DNA of 16,697 bases from Actinomycetes bacterium (GCA_023403475.1 JAEYEL010000065.1:1-16697); one strand, 5' to 3'. Counted from the first letter of the stretch, positions 6,742 to 14,316 are shown. A program made the numbers and translations. The notes: generated by a model not told the origin, from the letters alone.

Positions 6742-7635
6742 TTACAGATACGCGAGAAACGCCACGTTCACGCCACCCGTCACGAGGGCGACGACCCAGG
6801 CGCTCCTCAGCATGGCCTGCCACTTCACACGGGCGAAGTTGTTGTCTATCCAAATTTCCAGGAAGTACACGAGCAGCGCGACCACCACCGCGAGCACTAT
6901 CGATGCCGGGTTTCCCCACACGAAGAACAGGCCGACCCAGCCTAGGAACAGCACGCTCTCGCACCAGTGCATGATCTCCACCTTCGCAAGTGTAGGCCCG
7001 CTCATCTCGGTGGTGATTCCCTTCACCAGCTCTTGGTGCGCGTGGTGCGAGTACGACAGGTCGAAAGGCGACTTCCGCAACTTGATGGTAAGCACGAACA
7101 AAAGCCCCAGAAACACAAGCCAGACATTCGCGATAACGGGGGCGCCGAGCGAAAACGCCCCTGCCACGTCGAACGTTCCTGCGCCCTGCAGGCTTCCCTT
7201 CGCCGTGGCCATGTAGAACGCCACGGCCATGAACAGAATCATGGGCTCATAAGACATCACCTGCAGCGTCTCGCGCGCCGCGCCGATCTCGGCATAGGGG
7301 CTGCGCGACGAATAGGCAGCAACGATGAAGAACAGTCCCGAGAGGGTTATGACGAAGACGCACATGAGAAGGTTCCCGCCGGAGTAGAAGATGCCGCCGG
7401 CAAGGATGGCGAACACGAGCGCACAGGTCACATAGACCCCTTCGGACGAGTTGACCGCCACGCGGTCTTTCTCTAAAAGCTTGCGCACATCGTAGTAAGG
7501 CTGCAGGATAGGCGGTCCTACGCGACCCTGCATGCGAGCCGATATCTTGCGGTCGAGACCGGCCAGAAGGCATCCGAGCACAGGGGCGACGACGGCGAAG
7601 GCCAAAGTGCCTGCGAGCGTGATGATGAGAGACAT
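6742..7635 (-). CDS. echB: Ech hydrogenase membrane subunit EchB (NuoH-like)
   Basis: This ~297-aa integral membrane protein has the NuoH/EchB signatures LDRKISARMQGRVGPPILQPYYDVRK (in the first cytoplasmic loop) and the acidic-loop segment KSPFDLSYSHHAHQELVKG. About eight hydrophobic segments can be seen. EchB anchors the soluble arm to the membrane and takes part in ion translocation. ATG 7635 is preferred; AAAGGGG lies about 11 bases upstream, while the GTG at 7647 sits on top of that site. The gene begins 18 bp after the echA stop. Confidence 0.94.
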   Translation of the reverse strand: MSLIITLAGTLAFAVVAPVLGCLLAGLDRKISARMQGRVGPPILQPYYDVRKLLEKDRVAVNSSEGVYVTCALVFAILAGGIFYSGGNLLMCVFVITLSGLFFIVAAYSSRSPYAEIGAARETLQVMSYEPMILFMAVAFYMATAKGSLQGAGTFDVAGAFSLGAPVIANVWLVFLGLLFVLTIKLRKSPFDLSYSHHAHQELVKGITTEMSGPTLAKVEIMHWCESVLFLGWVGLFFVWGNPASIVLAVVVALLVYFLEIWIDNNFARVKWQAMLRSAWVVALVTGGVNVAFLAYL

Positions 7636-7653
7636 ATCGGACCACACCCCTTT

Positions 7654-9603
7654 CTAGAACAATCCCGGCAGCGCTGTGAGCGATGCGGCGAAGGCCGCCA
7701 CGATGACGAGCGTGCAGGCGGCGGTTCCCACGGGCGCCACGCGCGCCTCGCCGAAAACGCTTTCCATATACCAGTTCCGCGCCGTAGCGGTAGAGACGCC
7801 CGACATCGAGTTTCTGAACGTCCGCTGCGCGTCGTCGACGCCCACGCCGGCAAGGTACACATCGACCTTGCGTGCGCGTCCCTTCCCCAAGCCGGCGAAG
7901 AGCACGATAGCCACCAAGGCTGCGGCGATGGACGCCAGCCATAGGTTGCCGGTCGATATATCGGGAATCGCGATGCCGTAAACACTTGCCACGTAGGGTT
8001 CGACCACCGTGTATGAAAGCAGGGGCAAAAGCACGCAGGCGAGAACCGCGAGCACAGCCATGAGCAGGATGGATATCCATTCACTGGGGTGAACTTCAAC
8101 TTCGACGTTTTCCGGTGCACCCGCAATGCCCGCAAGCTTGCCGAGCCATTTCGCCCAGAACATGAACGTGGCCGCCGATCCGAACGCCAGAAGAACGATA
8201 AGGGCCACCTGCCCCTCGTCCACGAAGGACACAAGCGTCGCCCATTTTGCCACCAGCATGCCGAAAGGCGCCACGAACATGACCATGATGCCGAGCATCA
8301 TGAAGCGCGCGAGGCGCGGCATGCGCTCGAAGAGCAAATCCATGTCCTCGATGTCGCGGCTGCCGATGTGGTGCTCGGCGGTGCCCACGCACAGGAAGAG
8401 CAGGCTTTTGGCAACGGCGTGGAACAGAATGAGGAAGCACGCCGCCCAAATGGCCTCGGGCGTTCCCACGCCCGCACAGGCGGTGATGAGGCCGAGGTTC
8501 GCTATGGTCGAATAGGCGAGCACGCGCTTGGCGTTGCTTTGGGAAATGGCCAGAAACGAGCAGAGCGTGAACGTAAGGCCGCCCACGAGAACGACCATGA
8601 TGGTCGGCGCCGCGGAAACGATGTTTTCCTGGGCGCTCACGGTGCCGGCGTAGAACACGGGCGCGAGCTTCACGAGCATAAACACGCCCGCTTTAACCAT
8701 GGTGGAGCTGTGAAGCAGGGCGCTTGTGGGCGTGGGCGCCACCATGGCGCCTAAAAGCCACGTATGAAACGGCATCTGCGCCGCCTTGGTGAGGCCGGCG
8801 AACGCGAGCGCGCACACGGGAAGAACGACCAGAAGCGGATTGCTTACTCCAATGAGGAGAAAATCGAGGAACGAAAGCGTCTGGAACTGCACGGCCATGA
8901 CGTAGAGCGCCAAAAGGAAGGCGATGCCTCCCGCCAAATTCATGATGATCTGGCGAAACGCGTTTCTTATGGCTTCGTCGGTCTTCGTGAACCCAATGAG
9001 CAGGAAGCTGCAGACGGTTGTGACCTCCCAGCCGCAGAACAGCCACACCATGTTGTTCGAGAACACGATGACATACATTGCCGAAAGGAATGCGAACATG
9101 AGCGCGAAGAACGTCGGGCGGCGGTCGCGCGCGCCTTCCGGCTCATGCGCTTGGAAGTCTTCCATGTAGCCGAGCGCGTACACGCAGATACCGCTTCCCA
9201 CCACGCCGATGATGAACGCCATGAGCAGCGAGAGCGAGTCGAGGTAAAGTCCTTCGACGACGGGAACGCCGTGCGCGAAGACGAACTCGAACACAAGCGA
9301 CCCGACAAGTTGCACGCCGGCGAGCACGCAGGCCCACACGTTTCTATAGCGCACGCCGAACGCTATGACGGTAGCCGCCACCAGAACGCCCACGGCGATG
9401 CAAACGTAGTCGACCACTTGCGAGTGGAAGTCGAAAGCGATCCACGGAGCGCCAACGTAGGCGACGACGAGCCCTATTGATGCGATGCCGATAACAGCGG
9501 CTGAAACGTAGACAATCGCCTTTCGCGCTCGGTTGTTCGAAACGACCAAAAGAACGGCCGCAACAACCAGCGGGAAAAGGATTAAAAACCCAAGCATAGC
9601 CAC
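7654..9603 (-). CDS. echA: Ech hydrogenase membrane subunit EchA (NuoL/MrpA-like antiporter subunit)
   Basis: This 649-aa polytopic membrane protein belongs to the NuoL/M/N antiporter-like family (Proton_antipo_M). Conserved pieces include MVWLFCGWEVTTVCSFLLIGF (the charged E-containing helix), AQMPFHTWLLGAM, APTPTSALLHSSTMVKAGVF and the later LAYSTIANLGLI. These contain the lysine, glutamate and histidine positions thought to carry ions. It is the first gene of the ech operon and slightly longer than archaeal EchA (about 600 aa). GTG 9603 was chosen because AGGAGG lies seven bases upstream; an ATG two codons later is possible. The translocated ion (H+ or Na+) cannot be told from the sequence. 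Confidence 0.94.
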   Translation of the reverse strand: MAMLGFLILFPLVVAAVLLVVSNNRARKAIVYVSAAVIGIASIGLVVAYVGAPWIAFDFHSQVVDYVCIAVGVLVAATVIAFGVRYRNVWACVLAGVQLVGSLVFEFVFAHGVPVVEGLYLDSLSLLMAFIIGVVGSGICVYALGYMEDFQAHEPEGARDRRPTFFALMFAFLSAMYVIVFSNNMVWLFCGWEVTTVCSFLLIGFTKTDEAIRNAFRQIIMNLAGGIAFLLALYVMAVQFQTLSFLDFLLIGVSNPLLVVLPVCALAFAGLTKAAQMPFHTWLLGAMVAPTPTSALLHSSTMVKAGVFMLVKLAPVFYAGTVSAQENIVSAAPTIMVVLVGGLTFTLCSFLAISQSNAKRVLAYSTIANLGLITACAGVGTPEAIWAACFLILFHAVAKSLLFLCVGTAEHHIGSRDIEDMDLLFERMPRLARFMMLGIMVMFVAPFGMLVAKWATLVSFVDEGQVALIVLLAFGSAATFMFWAKWLGKLAGIAGAPENVEVEVHPSEWISILLMAVLAVLACVLLPLLSYTVVEPYVASVYGIAIPDISTGNLWLASIAAALVAIVLFAGLGKGRARKVDVYLAGVGVDDAQRTFRNSMSGVSTATARNWYMESVFGEARVAPVGTAACTLVIVAAFAASLTALPGLF

Positions 9604-9640
9604 GTAGCTGCCTCCTCTTCAAATCAATGAACGAAGGAAC

Positions 9641-9681
9641 GGGGACACCCCCCTACAACAAAAGCGACGCCCCGTCGCTTT
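9641..9681 (-). other. Two hairpins in the ech leader
   Basis: AAAGCGACG (9661-9669) and CGTCGCTTT (9673-9681) form a perfect 9-bp stem with a 3-nt loop. On the minus strand it is followed by TGTTGT, giving an overall terminator-like TTTTGTTG. Just downstream GGGG (9641-9644) pairs with CCCC (9648-9651). Both lie 40-80 bases ahead of echA and would be in its 5' untranslated region if the promoter lies further upstream. An attenuator is possible; no coding or riboswitch class was recognised. Confidence 0.45.
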
Positions 9682-9698
9682 CAAAACCGTACTTTAGC

Positions 9699-9729
9699 AA
9701 AAAAAAACACACCCGCCTGATGAGTGCGC
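9699..9729 (-). terminator. Possible intrinsic terminator after moeA
   Basis: On the minus strand the weak stem GCGCAC/GTGTGT (9724-9729 with 9707-9712, two G-U pairs, 11-nt loop) is followed by an unbroken run of T (9706-9699). The U tract is good but the stem is weak. It lies about 110 bp beyond the moeA stop and upstream of echA. Confidence 0.4.
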
Positions 9730-9790
9730 CTGTTCGGGATTATTGTTCGGTAAAGGGCTTGCGGAAAAACGTCGTGCCGCCTACAGCAGC

Positions 9791-9827
9791 CGTCCACCGC
9801 GCGAACAGGCCGCTCGCGCGGTGGACG
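9791..9827 (-). terminator. 13-bp GC-rich hairpin just after moeA
   Basis: CGTCCACCGCGCG (9791-9803) and CGCGCGGTGGACG (9815-9827) are perfect inverted copies with an 11-nt loop, starting 10 bases after the moeA stop. There is no U tract directly behind it, so it could be an mRNA-stabilising 3' hairpin or work together with the downstream U-rich site. Confidence 0.6.
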
Positions 9828-9837
9828 CAGCAAAGCC

Positions 9838-11208
9838 TCAGCGCAGCTCTATCCAGATGACATCTCCCGCTTCGGGGGGCTCCATTCCAGGCCCTGAGGG
9901 CATCATGTAGTAGGCGTTCGCGTGAAGCGTCGGTGTGCTTCCCGCATGCCCCTTCACGGGCGTGGCGCGGAAAACGCCGTCGTCGCTCATTTTCGCCTCC
10001 ACGAACTTGATGCCGTAGAAAACGGCGTGCGGCGCGACCACCGAAGGCCGTTCCTCCCCGCCGGCCGCCTGCGTCGGCTTCGGCTTTGACGGCTTGGCGG
10101 GAAACGCCTCCGTGAGCACGGCGGGAATGCGCTCCGGCGCGTGCGGCAACCCTAAAAACCTTTTCATGACGGGCTTCAGGTAGAAATTCAGCGTGAACGA
10201 CGCCCCGCCGGAAGGTCCTGAGATTCCCACGATGGGCGTGCCTTCCACAACCGCGTAAGAGCTATGATGCCCAGGTCCGTGGTTCGTCTGATGGCAGATG
10301 ATCTGTCCCATGTCCTCCATCTGCTCCACAGACCAGTCGTCGGAGCCCTTCGAGGATCCGGCGTTGAGCACCACGATGTCGGCAACCTCGCAGGCTAAAA
10401 GAACCGCGTCCCTTATGCGTTCCGGGTCGTCGGACACAATGTCGAACGGCACGAAAACGCCGCCCCACTGCTCGACCTTGCCCCGCACGACGAAGCTGTT
10501 CGTCTCAAGGTTCTTCCCCTTCTCGACCAGAGCTGAACCGCCGCGCACAAGCTCGTTTCCTGTGGGAATGAAGGCCACGCGGGGCTTGCGCACCACCGGC
10601 GCGCACGTGCGGTTCCCGCTCGCTATGCGCGCGATGTCATCAGGCGTGAGCACCTTGCCCGCGCGGCAGAGCAGATCTCCCCTTTTCATGTTGGCACCTG
10701 CCGGCTTGGTGCCCGCGTAGCGCTTCGACGGCGCGGCCAAGATGCGCACGCAAGCGTTATCCTCCGACACTTCGACGTTTTCGATGACGATGGCGGTATC
10801 GAACCCTTGCGGCATGGCGATGCCCGTGTTCGCGAACTCCCAATCGACGCCGCGCACCCATGCCGACGTGTCGGGAATTCCCTGCTCGAAATCGCTCCAA
10901 TGAACGGCGATGGAATCCATGCAGCACGTAAGCGTGTTCGGCGCATCAATGCGGGAGTGCAGGGAATGCGCCAGCACGCGCCCGACTGCCGCCTCAAGGG
11001 GAACGGTCTCGACCATCTTGCGCTCCACCTCGCGTGCATGGTCGGCATCTTCCCATGCGCGATCGGCGCCGGCGACATCGATCGGCGCACCTTCGGCGCG
11101 ATTCCCCTCATAAGGGCACTGCCACCCAAACGACGCGCCCAAGGCGTCTATCATGCCCTCGACTGCCTGCTCGCGCGATAGTTCCACGTGCTTCGAATGA
11201 TCCCTCAT
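9838..11208 (-). CDS. moeA: MoeA-like molybdopterin-binding protein (divergent)
   Basis: The 456-aa protein has the MoeA layout: an N-terminal domain with PLEAAVGRVLAHSLHSRIDAP, a middle beta domain (GIAMPQGFDTAIVIEN), the molybdopterin-binding MPT fold (PRVAFIPTGNELV, then VLNAGSSKGSDDW, then GISGPSGGASFTLNFYLKPVMKRFLG) and a C-terminal beta domain. MoeA inserts molybdate into adenylylated molybdopterin. The sequence departs from the usual motifs: the SAMDGYA signature reads CCMDSIA, the GED-type acidic stretch of the middle region reads GANM, and the GGxSxG loop reads NAGSSKG. It may be a specialised paralogue rather than the housekeeping enzyme. ATG 11208 has AAAGGAG 10 bases upstream; a TTG at 11232 overlaps that site and was not used. 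It stands alone between the tRNA and the ech operon. Confidence 0.85.
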   Translation of the reverse strand: MRDHSKHVELSREQAVEGMIDALGASFGWQCPYEGNRAEGAPIDVAGADRAWEDADHAREVERKMVETVPLEAAVGRVLAHSLHSRIDAPNTLTCCMDSIAVHWSDFEQGIPDTSAWVRGVDWEFANTGIAMPQGFDTAIVIENVEVSEDNACVRILAAPSKRYAGTKPAGANMKRGDLLCRAGKVLTPDDIARIASGNRTCAPVVRKPRVAFIPTGNELVRGGSALVEKGKNLETNSFVVRGKVEQWGGVFVPFDIVSDDPERIRDAVLLACEVADIVVLNAGSSKGSDDWSVEQMEDMGQIICHQTNHGPGHHSSYAVVEGTPIVGISGPSGGASFTLNFYLKPVMKRFLGLPHAPERIPAVLTEAFPAKPSKPKPTQAAGGEERPSVVAPHAVFYGIKFVEAKMSDDGVFRATPVKGHAGSTPTLHANAYYMMPSGPGMEPPEAGDVIWIELR

Positions 11209-11242
11209 GCTAAACTTGCTCCTTTCGAACAAACGGTTGCCG

Positions 11243-11308
11243 AAAGCGGGTGCCGGGCGGGTGCCCGTTGCCTTGCCGCCTAAAGCGAATGCCGGGCGCC
11301 CGCCCGTT
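11243..11308. repeat. Two imperfect 27-bp direct repeats in the moeA leader
   Basis: Copies at 11243-11269 and 11282-11308 share 22 of 27 bases (pattern AAAGCGnnTGCCGGGCGnnnGCCCGTT) with a 39-bp period. Each contains a CGGGC/GCCCG hairpin with a variable 4-nt loop. They lie between the predicted promoter and the moeA Shine-Dalgarno sequence, so both would be in the leader mRNA. Confidence 0.7.
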
Positions 11309-11321
11309 ATTGCGTTTCCGA

Positions 11322-11340
11322 ATTATAGCGAATTATAGCA
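11322..11340 (-). promoter_or_regulatory. moeA promoter with two tandem TATAAT boxes
   Basis: Reading the minus strand, TGC-TATAAT (hexamer at 11332-11337, with the extended TG at 11339-11340) is followed ten bases later by a second perfect TATAAT (11322-11327). The 10-bp unit AATTATAGC is directly repeated on the plus strand. No good -35 is seen at 17 bp, which fits an extended -10 promoter. It lies about 115 bp upstream of moeA. Confidence 0.6.
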
Positions 11341-11386
11341 GTATTCGGCGTATCTTTCGCATACATATACGGAAACGAACGGAGCA

Positions 11387-11424
11387 CCCCGAAACCCAAG
11401 CACGGCCCGAAACACCCCGAAACC
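11387..11424. repeat. Three CCCGAAAC repeats upstream of moeA
   Basis: CCCGAAAC occurs at 11388-11395, 11406-11413 and 11416-11423; the first and third copies are extended to CCCCGAAACC. Spacing is 18 and 10 bases. They lie 50-90 bp upstream of the tandem -10 boxes, where activator sites are common. No known regulator motif was recognised. Confidence 0.45.
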
Positions 11425-11443
11425 TAGGCGCAGCCCCACATTA

Positions 11444-11610
11444 CACAAAAAGTCACGAAATGTTGCGTTTTCAACACCTTTTGTCCAAGTTGGCATAAGG
11501 AAAGTCGGCATGTTTTAAACTGCGCGTCCGCGACCTGCGAAAACCGAGAACCTATTTTCAGACAAATAAGAGGGAGGTTCTAACAGTGCAACAATTCGCG
11601 ACTTTTTGTG
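11444..11610. repeat. 24-bp imperfect inverted repeat in a gene-free stretch
   Basis: The sequence CACAAAAAGTCACGAAATGT (continuing TGCG) at 11444-11467 recurs inverted at 11587-11610 with 21 of 24 bases identical, separated by 119 bp. The stretch 11341-11649 between the moeA promoter and the tRNA terminator has no supportable gene; this repeat and the CCCGAAAC cluster are all I see in it. Candidates are a MITE-like element of about 167 bp or paired binding sites. No target-site duplication is evident at the ends. Confidence 0.6.
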
Positions 11611-11649
11611 CACAGTCGATCGAAATAGCTTGTTGTTGGCACTATCGAC

Positions 11650-11687
11650 AAAAAAAGCAGGTCATCGAGAAATTCCCGATGACCTGC
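11650..11687 (-). terminator. Intrinsic terminator of tRNA-Pro
   Basis: An 11-bp perfect stem (GCAGGTCATCG at 11657-11667 with CGATGACCTGC at 11677-11687), a 9-nt loop and then seven T on the minus strand (11656-11650). It begins 8 bases beyond the tRNA CCA end. The plus strand shows GTTTT after the stem, so weak bidirectional activity is possible. Confidence 0.9.
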
Positions 11688-11694
11688 GTTTTGC

Positions 11695-11771
<77 letters not shown>

Positions 11772-11924
11772 TAAATGCTTTGCTCAGGTTCCCAAGTAGT
11801 CCGTCGCAAACAGCTTGTTCATATTAACGTTACCTTGCCGACAAAGCAAGGATTTTCTCGCCATCTTCCAATTCTTTTCCTTTTTCGGGTCGAGCCTTGA
11901 GGCCGAATGTGCTGCAGCCAAGCC

Positions 11925-13127
11925 TCATGAGCGCTTTTCAAGAAGAACCTTGGCGGCATCGAGAATGCTTTCGGCCAGTTCGTCCTTCGGGGCTTTGGGC
12001 AGATGGATTGCGGTGTGCGGGTACACGAGAGTCACCTCGTTGTCATCGGTTCCGAAGGCAACGCCTTCGCCCACGCGGTTCGCCACTATCATATCGGCGT
12101 TCTTCTTGGAAAGCTTCGCCTGCGCGTTTCCCAAAACGTCGTCGGTTTCCGCCGCAAAGCCCACCACTACCTGGCCCGGGTGCTTTTCGGCAGCGCAGGT
12201 CGCAAGGATATCGGGATTTTCCGTAAGCTCGATGCAGGCAAGCGCCGCATCGTCTAAGCCTTTCTTGAGCTTGCGGGATGCCGGGTAAGCCGGTCGCATA
12301 TCGGCTACCGCCGCCGCAAATATTCCCAGATCGGCGTTCTCGAACGCACTTCGAGCCGCCGCGAGCATGTCGTTTGCGGTGCGCACGGGTACCACGCGCA
12401 CCCCTTCCGGTGCGGGCAGCGACACGGGGCCCGTTATCAACGTGACGGAAGCTCCGCGCCGCGCCGCCGCGCGCGCAAGGGAAAAGCCCGTCTTTCCCGA
12501 TGAGTAATTGGAAAGATAGCGCACGGAATCGAGCGGCTCTACGGTTGGCCCCGCCGTCACCATAACCGAAAGCCCGGCAAAATCGCGCTTCGCGCCTGCC
12601 GCCGCAAGCGCTTCGTTCACAATAGCGTCCACGCTTGCAAGCCTGCCCTTCCCCACGTCCCCGCAGGCCAGATATCCGTCTTCCGCCTCCACGATGCGCA
12701 CGCCGCGCTCGGCGAGCACGCGCAGGTTTTCCTGCGTCGCCTCGTTTTCGTACATGTGCACGTTCATGGCCGGAGCCACCACCAAAGGTGCGGTAGTAGC
12801 CAGCGCCGTGGTACTCAAAAGGTCGTCGGCTATGCCATGCGCCATCTTGGCGAGAACGTTCGCCGTGCAGGGCGCTATGAGGAACGCGTCGCATTCCTGC
12901 GCGAGCGACACATGGTGTATCGCATCGCCCGGCTCGTCGAACAGCCCCACCGCAACCGGTTCGCGCGTGAGCGCCCGAAACGTGGTGGGCCCGACGAACT
13001 TGCAGGCGTGCTCGGTCATGACGACTTTCACGTGCCCGCCCGCCTTCTGCAAGCCGCGCACTATCTCGCATGCCTTGTAGGCCGCAATGCACCCGGTCAC
13101 GCCCACCAAAATGCAAGGTTGTCCCAT
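11925..13127 (-). CDS. coaBC: Bifunctional phosphopantothenoylcysteine decarboxylase / phosphopantothenate-cysteine ligase
   Basis: The 400-aa cytoplasmic protein has both halves of CoaBC (Dfp). The N-terminal flavoprotein decarboxylase (~1-180) shows ILVGVTGCIAAYKA, the catalytic-His region IHHVSLA (71-72), IAPCTANVLAKMAHGIADDLL, PAMN (119-122) and the flap cysteine in ACGDVGKGRLA (Cys155). The C-terminal synthetase (~183-400) shows VTAGPTVEPLDSVRYLSNYSSGKTG and FAAAVADMRP. Together they convert 4'-phosphopantothenate plus cysteine to 4'-phosphopantetheine for coenzyme A. The start ATG 13127 has AAGGAG six bases upstream, inside the end of hemH; the genes are 3 bp apart and probably one operon. 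Nothing is unusual about length or motifs. Confidence 0.97.
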   Translation of the reverse strand: MGQPCILVGVTGCIAAYKACEIVRGLQKAGGHVKVVMTEHACKFVGPTTFRALTREPVAVGLFDEPGDAIHHVSLAQECDAFLIAPCTANVLAKMAHGIADDLLSTTALATTAPLVVAPAMNVHMYENEATQENLRVLAERGVRIVEAEDGYLACGDVGKGRLASVDAIVNEALAAAGAKRDFAGLSVMVTAGPTVEPLDSVRYLSNYSSGKTGFSLARAAARRGASVTLITGPVSLPAPEGVRVVPVRTANDMLAAARSAFENADLGIFAAAVADMRPAYPASRKLKKGLDDAALACIELTENPDILATCAAEKHPGQVVVGFAAETDDVLGNAQAKLSKKNADMIVANRVGEGVAFGTDDNEVTLVYPHTAIHLPKAPKDELAESILDAAKVLLEKRS

Positions 13128-13130
13128 GTT

Positions 13131-14144
13131 CTACTCCTTGTTGACATAGGGTCGCAAAACGTCCATCAGCACCTTCACGTGCGCACGGCTTTTGTCAAGG
13201 CAGGGAACGTAGGTGAAATCGCTTGGCCGCGCCTGTCTTCCCGCATGTCTCAGCTGCTCGAAATAATACGGCTTCAGCTCGTAGTCGATATCGTAGAGCG
13301 TTTCCAAGCAATCGACGGCGAAGTTCGGGCACACCACGAACACGCGCCCGCCGCCCGCTTCCGCCCACCTTGCCAGCACGTCTTTGGTGAAGGGTGAGAG
13401 CCATTCGCGCGCCATGTCGAAGCGGCACTGATAGCCGATGGTCCAACGCGTACGCTCAAGCCCCAGTTCGCTGGCTATTTGCAAGCTGGAAGCCCCCGTC
13501 TGCAGCTCGTAGGTGTCGCCTGCTTCTATATCGGCAAGCGGAATGGAATGGAAAGAGAAAAGAACGCGATCGTTCGATTCGGGGTCGAACCCGGCATGTT
13601 TGATGGATGCCGCAACGGCCTTTACGTAGACGGGGTTCTCGTGATAGTCGCCGGCAACGGTCACTTCCCCTTTCCAATGAGCCCGTTTCACGGCGCAGGC
13701 CACGGCATCGGAAACAGGGCCGACCGTTGAATAGGCGCTTTGCGGATACAAAGGAAGCACAACAAGACGCGTGCACCCGGCATCCGACAATTCCCTTACC
13801 GCCTGGAGAATGGAAGGCTCTCCGTAGCTCATGGCGTGACGCACCACCACGCTCGCCCCCTCCTCCTGAAAGGCGCGACCAAGGCCTGCCGCAAGCTTCT
13901 CATGCGCGATGGTGAAAGGCGAGCCCTCGTTCGTCCATATCTTGGCGTACTTCGCAGCAGAAGCCTTCCCGCGTTTCGGCAGAATGAACAGGTGCACGAT
14001 GATCCACCACCCCACCCTGTTCATGGGGGCGATATGCTTGTCCATGAGGAACTTCGCAAGGTATTTGCGAACGGCGTGCGGCTTGGGAGCCTCGGGCGTT
14101 CCGGTGTTCACGATAAGAACACCGCAGGAACCCTCGCTGTGCAT
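13131..14144 (-). CDS. hemH: Ferrochelatase (HemH/CpfC family)
   Basis: The 337-aa protein has the ferrochelatase signatures: GVLIVNTGTPEAP at the N-terminus, RLVVLPLYPQSAYSTVG in the middle, the catalytic His of FSFHSIPL (His199), the YQSRF-type block here reading YQCRF (Cys240), and the acidic metal-site motif CPNFAVDCLETLYDI (Glu281). It inserts ferrous iron into a porphyrin (protoporphyrin IX or, in the Gram-positive route, coproporphyrin III); which one cannot be told here. ATG 14144 follows AAGGTGA at 8 bases. It leads the hemH-coaBC pair. No other haem genes are in the window. Confidence 0.94.
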   Translation of the reverse strand: MHSEGSCGVLIVNTGTPEAPKPHAVRKYLAKFLMDKHIAPMNRVGWWIIVHLFILPKRGKASAAKYAKIWTNEGSPFTIAHEKLAAGLGRAFQEEGASVVVRHAMSYGEPSILQAVRELSDAGCTRLVVLPLYPQSAYSTVGPVSDAVACAVKRAHWKGEVTVAGDYHENPVYVKAVAASIKHAGFDPESNDRVLFSFHSIPLADIEAGDTYELQTGASSLQIASELGLERTRWTIGYQCRFDMAREWLSPFTKDVLARWAEAGGGRVFVVCPNFAVDCLETLYDIDYELKPYYFEQLRHAGRQARPSDFTYVPCLDKSRAHVKVLMDVLRPYVNKE

Positions 14145-14166
14145 AGATGCGTCACCTTCTTATCTG

Positions 14167-14262
14167 GCCGACAGGCCACGTTCGAGCTTTGATGCCTCGC
14201 CGACGGATCACGTTCGAACTGCGATTCCTCGCCAACGGATCGCGTTCGAGTTTCGTTTTCGC
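14167..14262. repeat. Three imperfect 32-bp tandem repeats in the hemH leader
   Basis: Units at 14167-14198, 14199-14230 and 14231-14262 share the frame GCCgACggnnCaCGTTCGAnnTtnGnTnCCTC with no spacers between them. The core ACGTTCGA/GCGTTCGA is the best conserved part. They lie between the hemH start and its putative promoter, so they would be transcribed. The rest of the gap 14145-14425 shows no gene. Confidence 0.75.
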
Positions 14263-14302
14263 CGCCCTTGATATTGCTTCCATCACCCCTCGTGCTCAAT
14301 AG

Positions 14303-14316
14303 TTTATACAGTGTAT
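14303..14316 (-). promoter_or_regulatory. Possible hemH promoter/operator
   Basis: On the minus strand TATAAA (14303-14308) is a fair -10 hexamer preceded by TG, without a recognisable -35. It overlaps the 11-bp odd-centred palindrome ATACAGTGTAT (14306-14316), which could be an operator. The 5' leader would be about 150 nt. Support is modest. Confidence 0.35.

Noticed and set aside
9718..9725. CTGATGAG resembling a hammerhead ribozyme core
   Set aside because: No matching GAAA strand and no three-stem arrangement around it on that strand; the match is just a short chance word.
14167..14262. CRISPR array
   Set aside because: The three 32-bp units are contiguous with no spacers and are diverged from each other; no cas genes are present.
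14108..14299. 63-aa minus-strand frame across the hemH leader repeats
   Set aside because: It has no convincing Shine-Dalgarno site, no recognisable domain, and overlaps the hemH start in another frame; the repeat period of 32 is not a multiple of 3.
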